Shown here: one piece after another, positions 7,476 to 15,824 of the stretch
Layout of the letters: each line of letters begins with the position of its first letter
Numbering within the stretch: the stretch's first letter is position 1
NCBI RefSeq assembly: GCF_038003085.1
Contig: NZ_JBBOOM010000004.1
Location: forward strand, 1 to 64,000
Reading direction: 5' to 3'
Length of the DNA stretch: 64,000 bases
Source of the DNA: Psychrobacillus sp. FSL K6-2836
Lineage (GTDB): Bacteria > Bacillota > Bacilli > Bacillales_A > Planococcaceae
Notes under the pieces: model-generated
Databases searched by the model: none
What the model saw: only the letters and a program-made list of their open reading frames with translations
Told to the model about the DNA's origin: nothing
Position numbers and translations under genes: made by a program

Positions 7476-8603
7476 ATGAACAAAACTAATTACAAACTAA
7501 GTCTAATAACGGATTATATTAACGAAATTATTAATATAGAGCAGGGTGTTGGATTAAGCGTTGGAATTGTTAAAGACTCAGATATTATCTATTCAAAAGG
7601 TTTTGGGTACTCTCAGCTCCAACCTGTAAAACGCCCAATTGATGGGGATACTTTGATGAGCATTCAAAGTATTTCAAAAAATTTTATGGCAGTTTCTATT
7701 ATGCAGCTTGTTGAAAAGAACTTGATTTCCCTGGATCATCCTGTTGTGAAACATTTGCCATACTTCAGAACAAAATATAAAGAACATAGTGATACAATCA
7801 CCATACGACAACTCTTATCCCATACGGCAGGGTTTCCTTCGAACTTAGGAATTGCTAATATGATCGCTCCTAATGTAAAAGAAATTTTCTCAGATACACC
7901 TACAGAATTTCAAGAGGCATTGGATTATTACAACCTTACAGAAGAAGAGATTAGAACTATTCAAACTCGAGATGATATAACGAAGTGGTTTAAAAAAGTA
8001 GAGTTAGAATATCCCGTAGGTCAGGGGTGGAATTATTGCACAGATGCATATGTAATTCTTGCTGATTTGTTCGAAAAAATAACAGGTTCCAATTGGGAAA
8101 ACTGTCTTAAAGATGAAATCCTCACCCCACTGAAAATGAATCGAACAACTAATGATTCACGAATCGTTGAAATGGATATGAACAGTGCCAGATATTATTT
8201 AGGCCAGGGTAGAATAGAAACTCCTTTTCCAAAAAACTCTACTTCAGCTCCAATAGGGTACTTATATTCTACAGCAAATGATTTAGGAAAATATATGTTA
8301 TTCCATTTGAATACACACTCCAAAATTTTACAGCCAAATTTAGTTGAAGAAATGCAAAATGCTATTCATCTTGTCAGTGAGGAATGGCGTTTCGAAAGTG
8401 ATATCAGAAGTTACGGACTCGCATGGTTTATAGATAAATATAGAGGATTAAGAATAGTAGAGCATGGAGGCGGTCAATTGGCCGTAAGATCACTGATGTC
8501 AATTGTACCTGAACTCAATTTAGGTGTAGTGATTTTACTAAATTTTGATGGAACCATTCATCATGATATTTGTAAAAAAATAATAGACATTTTTATAGAT
8601 TAA
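7476..8603 (+). CDS. Beta-lactamase-fold serine hydrolase (class C/PBP-like)
   Basis: 375 residues. The nucleophile motif SxxK is seen as SISK in MSIQSISKNFMA near residue 66. The second motif appears as YCT in NYCTDAYVILAD (class C enzymes usually have YxN), and the third is HGG in VEHGGGQ near 333. Together these define the serine beta-lactamase/DD-peptidase superfamily, whose members include esterases and D-aminopeptidases. There is no signal peptide, so it should be cytoplasmic, arguing against a true beta-lactamase. AAAGGAGAT lies before the ATG. The gene may be cotranscribed with the acetyltransferase that follows. Substrate unknown. Confidence 0.75.
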   Translation: MNKTNYKLSLITDYINEIINIEQGVGLSVGIVKDSDIIYSKGFGYSQLQPVKRPIDGDTLMSIQSISKNFMAVSIMQLVEKNLISLDHPVVKHLPYFRTKYKEHSDTITIRQLLSHTAGFPSNLGIANMIAPNVKEIFSDTPTEFQEALDYYNLTEEEIRTIQTRDDITKWFKKVELEYPVGQGWNYCTDAYVILADLFEKITGSNWENCLKDEILTPLKMNRTTNDSRIVEMDMNSARYYLGQGRIETPFPKNSTSAPIGYLYSTANDLGKYMLFHLNTHSKILQPNLVEEMQNAIHLVSEEWRFESDIRSYGLAWFIDKYRGLRIVEHGGGQLAVRSLMSIVPELNLGVVILLNFDGTIHHDICKKIIDIFID

Positions 8604-8641
8604 TAAAATAAAGATCAAATTTGGATAAGGGGAATTTTAAT

Positions 8642-9073
8642 ATGGAACATTTGGTTAAATGTAAATTTAGTGATTTAGATGAAATAGTGAAAATTGATAT
8701 AGAAGTAATAGGTAATGATAGCAGACGAAAATACATAAACAAAGCTATTGAGGAAGATAGATGTATAGCTATTAAAAATGAGTCCTCAGTTGTAGGATTT
8801 TTAATATTTGATATTCATTTCTTTAATTGTAGCTTTATATCTTTGATAATTATTAAACCGACTGAAAGACGAAAAGGATATGCAACATCCCTTATAGAAT
8901 ATTTTATAAGCATATCGCCAACTAACAAAATATTCTCTTCAACCAATCAATCAAATATAACAATGCAAGAAGTATTTAAAGCAATTGGATTTATGCAAAG
9001 TGGAATTATTGAAAATTTAGATGAAGGAGATCCAGAAATAATTTACTTTATATCAACAAAAGCAACAGTTTAG
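8642..9073 (+). CDS. GNAT-family N-acetyltransferase
   Basis: 143 residues with a compact GNAT core: an N-terminal LDEIVKIDIE helix, SSVVGFLIFDIHFF, the strand LIIIKPTERRKGYATSLIEYF, in which RRKGYA is the acetyl-CoA pyrophosphate-binding loop, and the C-terminal MQEVFKAIGFMQSG. This should acetylate an amine on a small molecule or protein. I use the ATG at 8642 because AAGGGGA sits ten bases before it; an upstream TTG at 8621 would overlap that site. It follows the hydrolase gene by 38 bases, so the two may share a transcript. Confidence 0.72.
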   Translation: MEHLVKCKFSDLDEIVKIDIEVIGNDSRRKYINKAIEEDRCIAIKNESSVVGFLIFDIHFFNCSFISLIIIKPTERRKGYATSLIEYFISISPTNKIFSSTNQSNITMQEVFKAIGFMQSGIIENLDEGDPEIIYFISTKATV

Positions 9074-9153
9074 TATTATAAAATACAACATGGGGTTGTG
9101 GAAAATGAACTGCGATACCTGATAGTCAAAATATTGGAGAGTGTAAATGAAAA

Positions 9154-9531
9154 ATGGATAAGCCGAGCTATTTTAACGAAAAAACCTGTTTAGAACATGC
9201 TTTAAAACTACTGATTAAAGTTGGAGAAGTGCAATTGAATGAAGTTATAGTACAAAGAACTATTAATGAAGAAAATTACCCAGAAGGTCATTATGAAGAC
9301 CTATATAATCTTTTACAAAGAACTCAATTTAAAGAAAAGTATAAAAAAGCTGTTTTAGATAATCCATATATGCGTAAACAAACTGAATTTGATGCAAGGG
9401 TCTGTCTGTCGGTGGCGTTATCATTTCTAACCGATATAGGAGAATTGGAAGGAGAAGAAATAGCGAAAATTATCATAAACGAAAGTTATCGAGGTGTATA
9501 TAAACTTTTAGAGAGAGGTATTCAAAAGTAA
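9154..9531 (+). CDS. Two-fold repeat protein of unknown function
   Basis: 125 residues built from two copies of one helical unit. Copy 1 (about residues 6-56) reads FNEKTCLEHALKLL..GEVQLNEVIVQRTINE..YEDLYNLLQR, and copy 2 (about 77-123) reads FDARVCLSVALSFL..GELEGEEIAKIIINE..YRGVYKLLERG. Shared landmarks are F-x3-CL-x2-AL, GE, a conserved NE and an aromatic-LL-R end. No signal peptide or membrane segment. GGAGAG precedes the ATG; a competing ATG at 9147 stops after four codons. I do not recognise the family. It lies at the edge of a decayed region. Confidence 0.6.
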   Translation: MDKPSYFNEKTCLEHALKLLIKVGEVQLNEVIVQRTINEENYPEGHYEDLYNLLQRTQFKEKYKKAVLDNPYMRKQTEFDARVCLSVALSFLTDIGELEGEEIAKIIINESYRGVYKLLERGIQK

Positions 9532-9540
9532 TAGTTCGAA

Positions 9541-9690
9541 GTTGGTAGACTGATGACCGATGGAGTAGTACCACGCATGAATATGGTTTACCAGCAGTTG
9601 TCAGGGAAGAAAATGCCACCTAATAAATAAAGACCGTCAACGGATTCGCGTGCATGGAACAGAAGGGTATAAGGTAATTAGTGCACTACA
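9541..9690 (+). pseudogene. Remnant of the swivelling His domain of a PEP-utilising enzyme
   Basis: Two adjacent frames carry pieces of the C-terminal phosphohistidine domain of PEP synthase or rifampicin phosphotransferase-like enzymes: [15 protein letters not shown], then after stops and a frameshift DRQRIRVHGTEGYKVIS. In intact proteins the matching line is [22 protein letters not shown]..IKDGQRIRVxGTEG. The catalytic Thr-His-Gly region just upstream is destroyed; only LMTDGVV can be guessed. Nothing before 9541 continues the protein, so about 90 percent of the gene is gone. Confidence 0.6.
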
Positions 9691-9984
9691 GAAGGATTTT
9701 TAAAATAGCTGAGCCTTCAGAATAATTATATTGAGCTAATAGGTATCAAGAAAAAATTCCATTCTTCCTGGAATAAAGGCAGCGGTGAAATTCCTAAGTA
9801 GGATTAATATCTCCCTTGAGTACGCCAGTTGGGATGCGCCTTGATCGTTTAAGTCAGCCTAACGGGGGAGCTTGGTTAAACAAGGAGTTCAAAGGACGAT
9901 TAGAGAAAGTTAGCTAATAAAAATAAACTCGGGATCGGAAATGACAAGTTCTTATTAGTTTAAAAACGGAAAGAATAAGTGCAT
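9691..9984. other. Intergenic stretch, probably decayed DNA
   Basis: Every frame is broken by stops. The segment near 9780-9900 is richer in GC than its flanks, which suggests old coding or mobile DNA, but I cannot identify it. Confidence 0.4.
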
Positions 9985-10012
9985 AAATAAAAAGGACAAA
10001 AAATGTGGTCCT
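9985..10012 (-). terminator. Terminator of speD
   Basis: Reading the minus strand, AGGAC pairs with GTCCT across a long loop and is followed by TTTTATTTAT. It lies directly after the speD stop codon. The stem is short, so it is moderately supported. Confidence 0.5.
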
Positions 10013-10019
10013 AAAACTT

Positions 10020-10835
10020 TTATTCAGCTCTTGACATGTTTTTAGCGTAGAAAATCTCATCCATTTCTGTTTTTAACTTCTTCGTAATAGATTTTATTTC
10101 TTCATCAGTTAACTCGTCTTCTGTGTAGCCAAAGAGGTAGTTATTTAAATCAAATTCCTTGAGTTTACATTTTGTATGAAATATATTTTCCTGGTATACA
10201 TTTACATCTATCATTTGATAATATTCCTGTAAGCCAAGGGGAATATAGTTTTGAATGGAATTAATGTCATGATCGATAAATAATTTATGACCCGTTACGT
10301 CTCTAGTAAAGCCACGTACACGATAATCCATTACCATAACATCTGTCTCAAATGAATGAATTAAATAATTCAGCGCTTTCAAAGGGGAAATCTCTCCACA
10401 GGTGGAAATATCAATATCCGCACGGAATGTGCTAATCCCTTCATCCGGGTGATACTCTGGATAAGTATGAACGGTTATATGACTTTTATCTAGATGTCCC
10501 ACTACTGTTTCAGGTAGCGGTCCTGGTGATTCTTTAAAAGAATCCACTGGAGAATCATCAACAGGTCCTTCCGAAACCAAAATAGTTACACTTGCTCCCT
10601 GTGGTTCATAATCTTGCTTTGCGATATTTAAAATATTTGCCTCAATAATGTCCGACACTTTGGTTAATATTTTAGTCAACCGATCCGCATTATATTGTTC
10701 ATCGATATAATCAATATAAGCCTCTCTTTCTTCTTTTGTTCTTGTGTAGCAAATATCATACATGTTGAAACTTAAAGACTTCGTTAGGTTATTAAAGCCA
10801 TGTAACTCAATTCTTTGCTTAGGAGTTAAACTCAT
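10020..10835 (-). CDS. speD: S-adenosylmethionine decarboxylase proenzyme, E. coli type
   Basis: 271 residues, close to the 264 of E. coli SpeD. Landmarks run in the same order: [20 protein letters not shown] at the start, [16 protein letters not shown], the self-cleavage region [16 protein letters not shown] (the serine becomes the pyruvoyl group), [35 protein letters not shown] and [12 protein letters not shown]. It makes decarboxylated AdoMet for spermidine synthesis. B. subtilis carries the unrelated-length short SpeD of about 126 residues, so this long class 1A form is notable in a Bacillales genome. No spermidine synthase adjoins it. AGAGGTGAG precedes the ATG. Confidence 0.93.
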   Translation of the reverse strand: MSLTPKQRIELHGFNNLTKSLSFNMYDICYTRTKEEREAYIDYIDEQYNADRLTKILTKVSDIIEANILNIAKQDYEPQGASVTILVSEGPVDDSPVDSFKESPGPLPETVVGHLDKSHITVHTYPEYHPDEGISTFRADIDISTCGEISPLKALNYLIHSFETDVMVMDYRVRGFTRDVTGHKLFIDHDINSIQNYIPLGLQEYYQMIDVNVYQENIFHTKCKLKEFDLNNYLFGYTEDELTDEEIKSITKKLKTEMDEIFYAKNMSRAE

Positions 10836-11499
10836 ATTGAACTCACCTCTTTCACTTGAATTTTTAGACCCAGTTAATTATAAGTATGCGTTAAAACTAG
10901 TATTACATTCCCTGTAGTTTATTTTCCCACAAACAACGTATTCTGAAACATAATGTTCTTTTTTTAGTATATCTCCAAGGGGAAGTATTAACGCTCTCTT
11001 TGCAGCCATTCGACTAGGGATATGGACTTAGAACTTGTTGATTATTGTATCAAAAGAACAACTTATGAAAGCATGGTAAAGGTTAAAGTTTACTTGCATT
11101 TATGGCTAATGGGGCAGATTAGTTCAATAAGGAGATCGAAATAGAAGTTGAGGATCTCGAGTTTGAATAAAGGAGAGGCTGGTACAATAACCAGAGTAGT
11201 GCTACTCATATTGAGCGCTAGAGTCTGTTAATTTAAACAACTTTAATGGCCTTACTATATAGTTAATGTAGTACGGTTGTAGTTTTATTAGAAGAAAATT
11301 AAATTTTATTTCAATGCATAAGTTTATTTAGCCGTGATTTGACGTACCTATGTGTGAGTTATGAAGAACAGTCCAAGCGCCCTTCAAAGAAAAATCAGCC
11401 ATAAATGGTCTTGTAAGATCCTGAGAAGTTATTTTGTCCGGACGTTAATTCATACGCAAAGTAAAAATTAGCGCAACTTTCTATTTTATCAAATTTTTT
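10836..11499. other. Long intergenic stretch upstream of speD
   Basis: 664 bases without a sustained frame. Around 11090-11200 one frame gives FNKEIEIEVEDLEFE between stops, then RRGWYNNQSSATHIER, which looks like decayed coding sequence of unknown origin. The speD promoter must lie near 10840-10950. I see no RNA gene or repeat here. Confidence 0.4.
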
Positions 11500-12468
11500 T
11501 CACATAGTGATAACGATTTTACCTTGAGTATGCCCTTCTTCAAAATATCTAAAAGCGTTTGGGACTTCACTCAACTTATAGTATCTGTCAATTACAGGTT
11601 TTATTTTTCCAACTTCTAGAAGGTCTTTGATGAAAATCAAATCATTTTGATTTGGCCTTTGCAGAAAGCTCCCTAGTTTCTTACTCCCTGTCATGGAAAG
11701 TAAAGGACCTAAGATCATAGCTTGAGTTAATTGTACTCCGGAACCTCCGACCATTACATAATTGCCATTCGGACTCAGAGAACGCTTATAAGCCGAAATT
11801 GGATGGTACCCGTTTACAGCAAGAATCAGGTCATAATTTTCCGTATTTTTTGTGAAGTCTTCTGTAGTATAATCAATGACATTGTCTGCACCAATAGATT
11901 TTACAATATCTAAATTTCTTGTGCTACATACCCCGGTAACCTCTGCTCCAAATGATTTAGCAATCTGTACTGCAAAAGTACCTACACCACCAGATGCACC
12001 ATTAATCAAAACCTTTTGTCCAGATTTGATCTTGCCTTTATCTCTTAAACTCTGAAGGGCAGTGGTGGCAGCCATAGGCACTGCAGCAGCTTCCGCGAAT
12101 GAAATATTACTTGGTTTAAGTACCAATGAATGTTCAGAAACTGTTACATATTCAGCAAAACCTCCCCATCCACAGCCAGAGAGATCACCAAATACTTCGT
12201 CACCTGGTTTAAAGTGTTTTACATTTTTTCCAACAGATTCAATCCTCCCAGATATATCACCCCCGGGTATGATGTATTTTGGTTTAGAAAGTCCAAAAGC
12301 AAAGCGTGCCAGGAACGGTTTTCCTTTTAAAAGAACTAGATTTCCATAATTCAAGGAGGCCGCGTAAATTTTTACAAGTACTTGATCATCGTTAGGAATA
12401 GGATTTTTTACCTCTCTTAAATCAATCACATCTGGTGAGCCATATTTGGTAGTTATTATTGCTCTCAA
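11500..12468 (-). CDS. NAD(P)-dependent MDR-family oxidoreductase (quinone reductase-like)
   Basis: 322 residues of the medium-chain dehydrogenase/reductase superfamily. The N-terminal GroES-like domain contains GDISGRIESVGKNVKHFKPGDEVFG near residue 70; the nucleotide-binding domain has VLINGASGGVGTFAVQIAK near 150, with GASGGVG as dinucleotide loop, and IGADNVIDY near 194. Cysteine ligands for a structural zinc are absent, pointing to the zinc-free quinone oxidoreductase/enoyl reductase branch. It would reduce a quinone or alpha,beta-unsaturated carbonyl with NADPH. AGGAGGAATATC precedes the ATG. Monocistronic. Confidence 0.82.
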   Translation of the reverse strand: MRAIITTKYGSPDVIDLREVKNPIPNDDQVLVKIYAASLNYGNLVLLKGKPFLARFAFGLSKPKYIIPGGDISGRIESVGKNVKHFKPGDEVFGDLSGCGWGGFAEYVTVSEHSLVLKPSNISFAEAAAVPMAATTALQSLRDKGKIKSGQKVLINGASGGVGTFAVQIAKSFGAEVTGVCSTRNLDIVKSIGADNVIDYTTEDFTKNTENYDLILAVNGYHPISAYKRSLSPNGNYVMVGGSGVQLTQAMILGPLLSMTGSKKLGSFLQRPNQNDLIFIKDLLEVGKIKPVIDRYYKLSEVPNAFRYFEEGHTQGKIVITM

Positions 12469-12557
12469 AGATATTCCTCCTAATTATCATTGAATTTTCC
12501 TGCTAAACTAATTAGAAAATATGCTAATAAAAATTAAAAAGACCTGAAATTTAAATT

Positions 12558-12588
12558 AAACCCAAGGTAAATTCACCTTGGGTTTAAA
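12558..12588. terminator. Terminator hairpin after serC
   Basis: AAACCCAAGGT and ACCTTGGGTTT form a perfect 11-bp stem around AAATTC. T/A-rich tracts flank both sides. It sits immediately after the serC stop on the minus strand and upstream of the start of the next minus-strand gene. Confidence 0.75.
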
Positions 12589-12592
12589 CAAT

Positions 12593-13690
12593 TTATTGGT
12601 GTTTAGTTTGAAAAGCAATCATAAAATCACTAAGAGCTTTACATGTTTCGAGTGGAACTGCGTTATAAGTAGAAGCTCGGCAACCACCTACAGAGCGATG
12701 TCCATTTAAGCCGATAAAGCCTGCATCTTTTGCTTCAGCTAAAAATTGTTTTTCTAATTCCTCATCTGCTACGCGGAACGTAATGTTCATAAGAGAACGA
12801 CTTTCTTTTGAAGCATGTCCCGTATAGAAGCCATTGCTGTTATCAATCACATCATAAATCAGTTTTGCTTTTTCCTCATTTTGTGTAGCGATTGCAGTTA
12901 AACCGCCTTTTTCTTCAATCCATTTTAACACTTCTCCAAGCATATAGATGCCGAATGTCGGTGGTGTATTGTATAGAGAATTACTTTCAGCATGTGTGCT
13001 GTATTTTAGGATTGTTGGAATTTCTACGTTTGCCTTCGCCAGAAAATCCTTACGGGCAATAATGACAGTGACTCCGGAAGGTCCCAGGTTTTTTTGGGCT
13101 CCAGCGTAGATCATATCAAATTTACTAACATCTACAGGTTTTGACATTATATCACTCGACATATCTGCGATTAATGGAACCTCACCTGTGTCAGGAAACT
13201 CGGCCCATTGTGTACCGTAAATTGTATTATTCGATGTTATATGTACATATGCTTCTTCTGAGTCGAAATGGATTTCGTCTAATGAAGGGATATTACGGTA
13301 TTTATTTTCTTTTGTACTTGCAATTTGCACAGGTTCGCCAAATAATTTCGCTTCTTTATAAGCTTTTTCTGACCAAACGCCTGTCAATATATAACTTGCC
13401 TTTTTTCCAGCCTCTAAGAAGTTCATCGGAATCATTGTAAATTGAAGGCTTGCTCCACCTTGTAGGAAAAGAATTTCATAATCGTTTGGAATAGCGAAAA
13501 GCTTTCTTAAACGGGAAATAGCTTCATTATGTACTTCTTCAAAGGTTGCGCTGCGGTGACTCATTTCCATAATAGACATGCCATAACCTTGGAAATTAAC
13601 TAATTCTTGCTGTGCCTTTTCTAATACTTCTAGTGGAAGTGCGGAAGGACCAGCATTAAAATTATACGCACGTTGATTTGATTGACTCAA
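12593..13690 (-). CDS. serC: Phosphoserine aminotransferase
   Basis: 365 residues, the usual length. It begins RAYNFNAGPSALPLEVLEKAQ, the SerC signature, followed by GMSIMEMSHRS near residue 37, LFLQGGASLQF near 73, and the pyridoxal-phosphate lysine in YAGAQKNLGPSGV near 197. The end has GLNGHRSVGGCRASTYNAVPLE, binding the substrate phosphate. It converts 3-phosphohydroxypyruvate and glutamate to phosphoserine and 2-oxoglutarate in serine synthesis, and also acts in pyridoxine synthesis. serA and serB are not adjacent. GGAGAG precedes the ATG. A dispersed repeat lies just upstream. Confidence 0.95.
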   Translation of the reverse strand: MSQSNQRAYNFNAGPSALPLEVLEKAQQELVNFQGYGMSIMEMSHRSATFEEVHNEAISRLRKLFAIPNDYEILFLQGGASLQFTMIPMNFLEAGKKASYILTGVWSEKAYKEAKLFGEPVQIASTKENKYRNIPSLDEIHFDSEEAYVHITSNNTIYGTQWAEFPDTGEVPLIADMSSDIMSKPVDVSKFDMIYAGAQKNLGPSGVTVIIARKDFLAKANVEIPTILKYSTHAESNSLYNTPPTFGIYMLGEVLKWIEEKGGLTAIATQNEEKAKLIYDVIDNSNGFYTGHASKESRSLMNITFRVADEELEKQFLAEAKDAGFIGLNGHRSVGGCRASTYNAVPLETCKALSDFMIAFQTKHQ

Positions 13691-13724
13691 GATGAACTCT
13701 CCTATCGTATTGGTTTGAATTTAT

Positions 13725-13871
13725 TTACCCCGCATTAACAGGCAGTAAGACTTCCACATCAAGGCTTGACCAAAGTAAGCGGGAGATCAACTGCCTGTAA
13801 AAGCCCGATTGGTTCAACTAACATTCGGTGGGGGATGGAGAAAACCCCACTGTTCGAGGTTTCACTTTATC
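13725..13871 (-). repeat. Dispersed element, copy upstream of serC
   Basis: Read on the minus strand it begins GATAAAGTGAAACCTC, continues through a CAGTGGGG..CCCCAC hairpin, then CGGGCTTTTACAGGCAGTTG, GGTCAAGCCTTG, and ends ACTGCCTGTTAATGCGGGGTA. The same landmarks in the same order occur at 50309-50526, and the terminal motif recurs inverted at 50726-50741. It is therefore a member of a family of small non-coding repeats, lying in the serC 5' region. Confidence 0.75.
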
Positions 13872-14069
13872 CATTATATACGGTTTTTAACCTGACAAAT
13901 TAAAAATAGTGAAATTTATTTAAAAAAGTGAATAAAGTGTTAACTTTCTAATATTAGTTGAGCCGATGAAAGTATTTCAGAAACCGAATTATTTTGTTTT
14001 TCATCTATCGGAATGTTCGAATATTTGCTAAAATAGTAAAGTCTTAATATATATAGTGGGGGAAGAAAA

Positions 14070-15824
14070 GTGAAAGTATTCTTGGATTTAGGTTGGTTTT
14101 TTAAACAAAGGAAAAAGCAATATCTAATTGGAATTCTAATGTTACTGTTTGTTGCATTTCTACAACTATTACCACCAAAAATTATTGGGTATATAGTTGA
14201 TGAGATCAGTCAAAATTCATTAACAACTGAATTTTTAGTGAAATGGTTAGGTGTCTTAGCATTAGCTTCAATTGGGATGTATATTTTACGTTATTATTGG
14301 CGTATTATGATTTTCGGTTCAGCAATATTCTTAGCAAGACAATTAAGAGAAAATTTGTTTCGCCATTTTACAAAAATGTCTCCGTCTTTTTATCAAAAAA
14401 AGCGTGTTGGGGACTTAATGGCGCATGCGACGAATGACCTTTCAGCAGTACAACAGACAGCGGGAGCAGGTGTACTGACGCTTGTAGATTCGTTAGCAAC
14501 AGGAGGGTTTGTAATCGCGGCAATGGCGATAACGATTAACTGGAAGCTAACATTGATAGCATTGCTACCATTGCCATTAATGGCTATTTTAACAAGCTAC
14601 TACGGAAAACTGTTACATCAGCGCTTTCGGTATGCACAAGAAGCTTTTTCAAATTTAAATGATAAATCACAGGAAAGTATTTCCGGTGTGAAAGTCATTA
14701 AAACATTTGGGCAGGAGAAAGAGGATACAGAGGATTTTGTTCAATTATCGCAAGAAGTAGTAGATAAAAACATTCGTGTGGCAAAGGTGGATGCATTATT
14801 TGATCCGACAATCTCATTAATTGTTGGGATGTGTTTCTTCCTATCTATTGTATTTGGTACTCGTTACATACTTGCTGGAGAAATGTCGATAGGGGATTTA
14901 TTTGCTTTTACCTCTTATCTTGGATTACTCGTTTGGCCAATGCTCGCGTTTGGTTGGCTTTTCAATATTGTGGAGCGTGGTCGGGCATCTTATGATCGTA
15001 TTAATAATTTAATGGATGAAAAGATCGAAATAGATGATAGTCCGGATGCAGTGGATGTAAAGCCAGAAGGAGATATTTACTTTCAAATGGAGGAATTTAA
15101 ATTTCCAGGAGATGATCGAGCTGCATTACATCATGTAGATTTTACCCTTAGACGAGGTGAAACATTAGGTATTGTCGGTAAAACAGGTGCTGGGAAAACA
15201 GCTATATTAAAACTGTTAATGCGAGAATTTGAAGGATATACAGGGGAAATTATGTATGGAAATCATGCGATTGACAAGTACAAAAAAAGAAGCTTACGTG
15301 AAGCAATCGGTTACGTACCACAGGATCATTTTCTATTTTCTACTACAGTTGCAGGTAATATAGCATTTGCCAATGCAGGTGCTACTATGGAGGCTGTGGA
15401 GGAAGCTGCAAAACTGGCTTATATACATGAAGATATTTTACAGTTTACTAATGGCTATAATACAGTTGTTGGAGAACGTGGTGTATCGTTGTCAGGTGGG
15501 CAAAAACAGCGTATATCTATTGCACGGGCGCTGATGATGGAGCCCGAGTTACTTATTTTAGATGATTCTTTATCGGCTGTAGATGCTAAAACCGAAGAAG
15601 CCATATTAGAAGCATTGAAAGCTAAACGTAGTGATGAAACAACCATTATTACCTCTCATCGATTAAGTGCGATTCAACACGCACATCAGATCATTGTGAT
15701 GAATGATGGAACAATTGTAGAAAAAGGGTCCCATGAACAATTAATGGAAAAGCAAGGAATGTATTACGAAATGTATCAACTACAGCAGCTAGAATCATTA
15801 GTGGAACAAGGGGGTGAATCATAA
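14070..15824 (+). CDS. bmrC: Heterodimeric ABC multidrug exporter, BmrC/YheI-like subunit
   Basis: 584 residues: an exporter-type transmembrane domain (about 1-310, six helices) and an ATPase domain. Walker A is GKTGAGKTA, the signature LSGGQKQ, and Walker B LLILDDSLSAVD, in which the catalytic glutamate is replaced by aspartate. This is the pattern of the degenerate-site subunit of BmrCD/YheIH, and the length matches BmrC (about 585). With the next protein it should export drugs at the expense of ATP. GTG start after GTGGGGGAAG; the stop overlaps the next ATG by one base, so the subunits are translationally coupled. No BmrB-type leader peptide was recognised. The symbol rests on similarity only. 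Confidence 0.85.
   Translation: MKVFLDLGWFFKQRKKQYLIGILMLLFVAFLQLLPPKIIGYIVDEISQNSLTTEFLVKWLGVLALASIGMYILRYYWRIMIFGSAIFLARQLRENLFRHFTKMSPSFYQKKRVGDLMAHATNDLSAVQQTAGAGVLTLVDSLATGGFVIAAMAITINWKLTLIALLPLPLMAILTSYYGKLLHQRFRYAQEAFSNLNDKSQESISGVKVIKTFGQEKEDTEDFVQLSQEVVDKNIRVAKVDALFDPTISLIVGMCFFLSIVFGTRYILAGEMSIGDLFAFTSYLGLLVWPMLAFGWLFNIVERGRASYDRINNLMDEKIEIDDSPDAVDVKPEGDIYFQMEEFKFPGDDRAALHHVDFTLRRGETLGIVGKTGAGKTAILKLLMREFEGYTGEIMYGNHAIDKYKKRSLREAIGYVPQDHFLFSTTVAGNIAFANAGATMEAVEEAAKLAYIHEDILQFTNGYNTVVGERGVSLSGGQKQRISIARALMMEPELLILDDSLSAVDAKTEEAILEALKAKRSDETTIITSHRLSAIQHAHQIIVMNDGTIVEKGSHEQLMEKQGMYYEMYQLQQLESLVEQGGES

Noticed and set aside
7476-8603. Calling the hydrolase a beta-lactamase resistance gene
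   Set aside because: No signal peptide, and the second motif is YCT rather than YxN; many superfamily members are esterases or peptidases.
9700-9984. Possible insertion-sequence remnant
   Set aside because: Slightly different composition, but no inverted repeats, target duplications or transposase fragments could be recognised.
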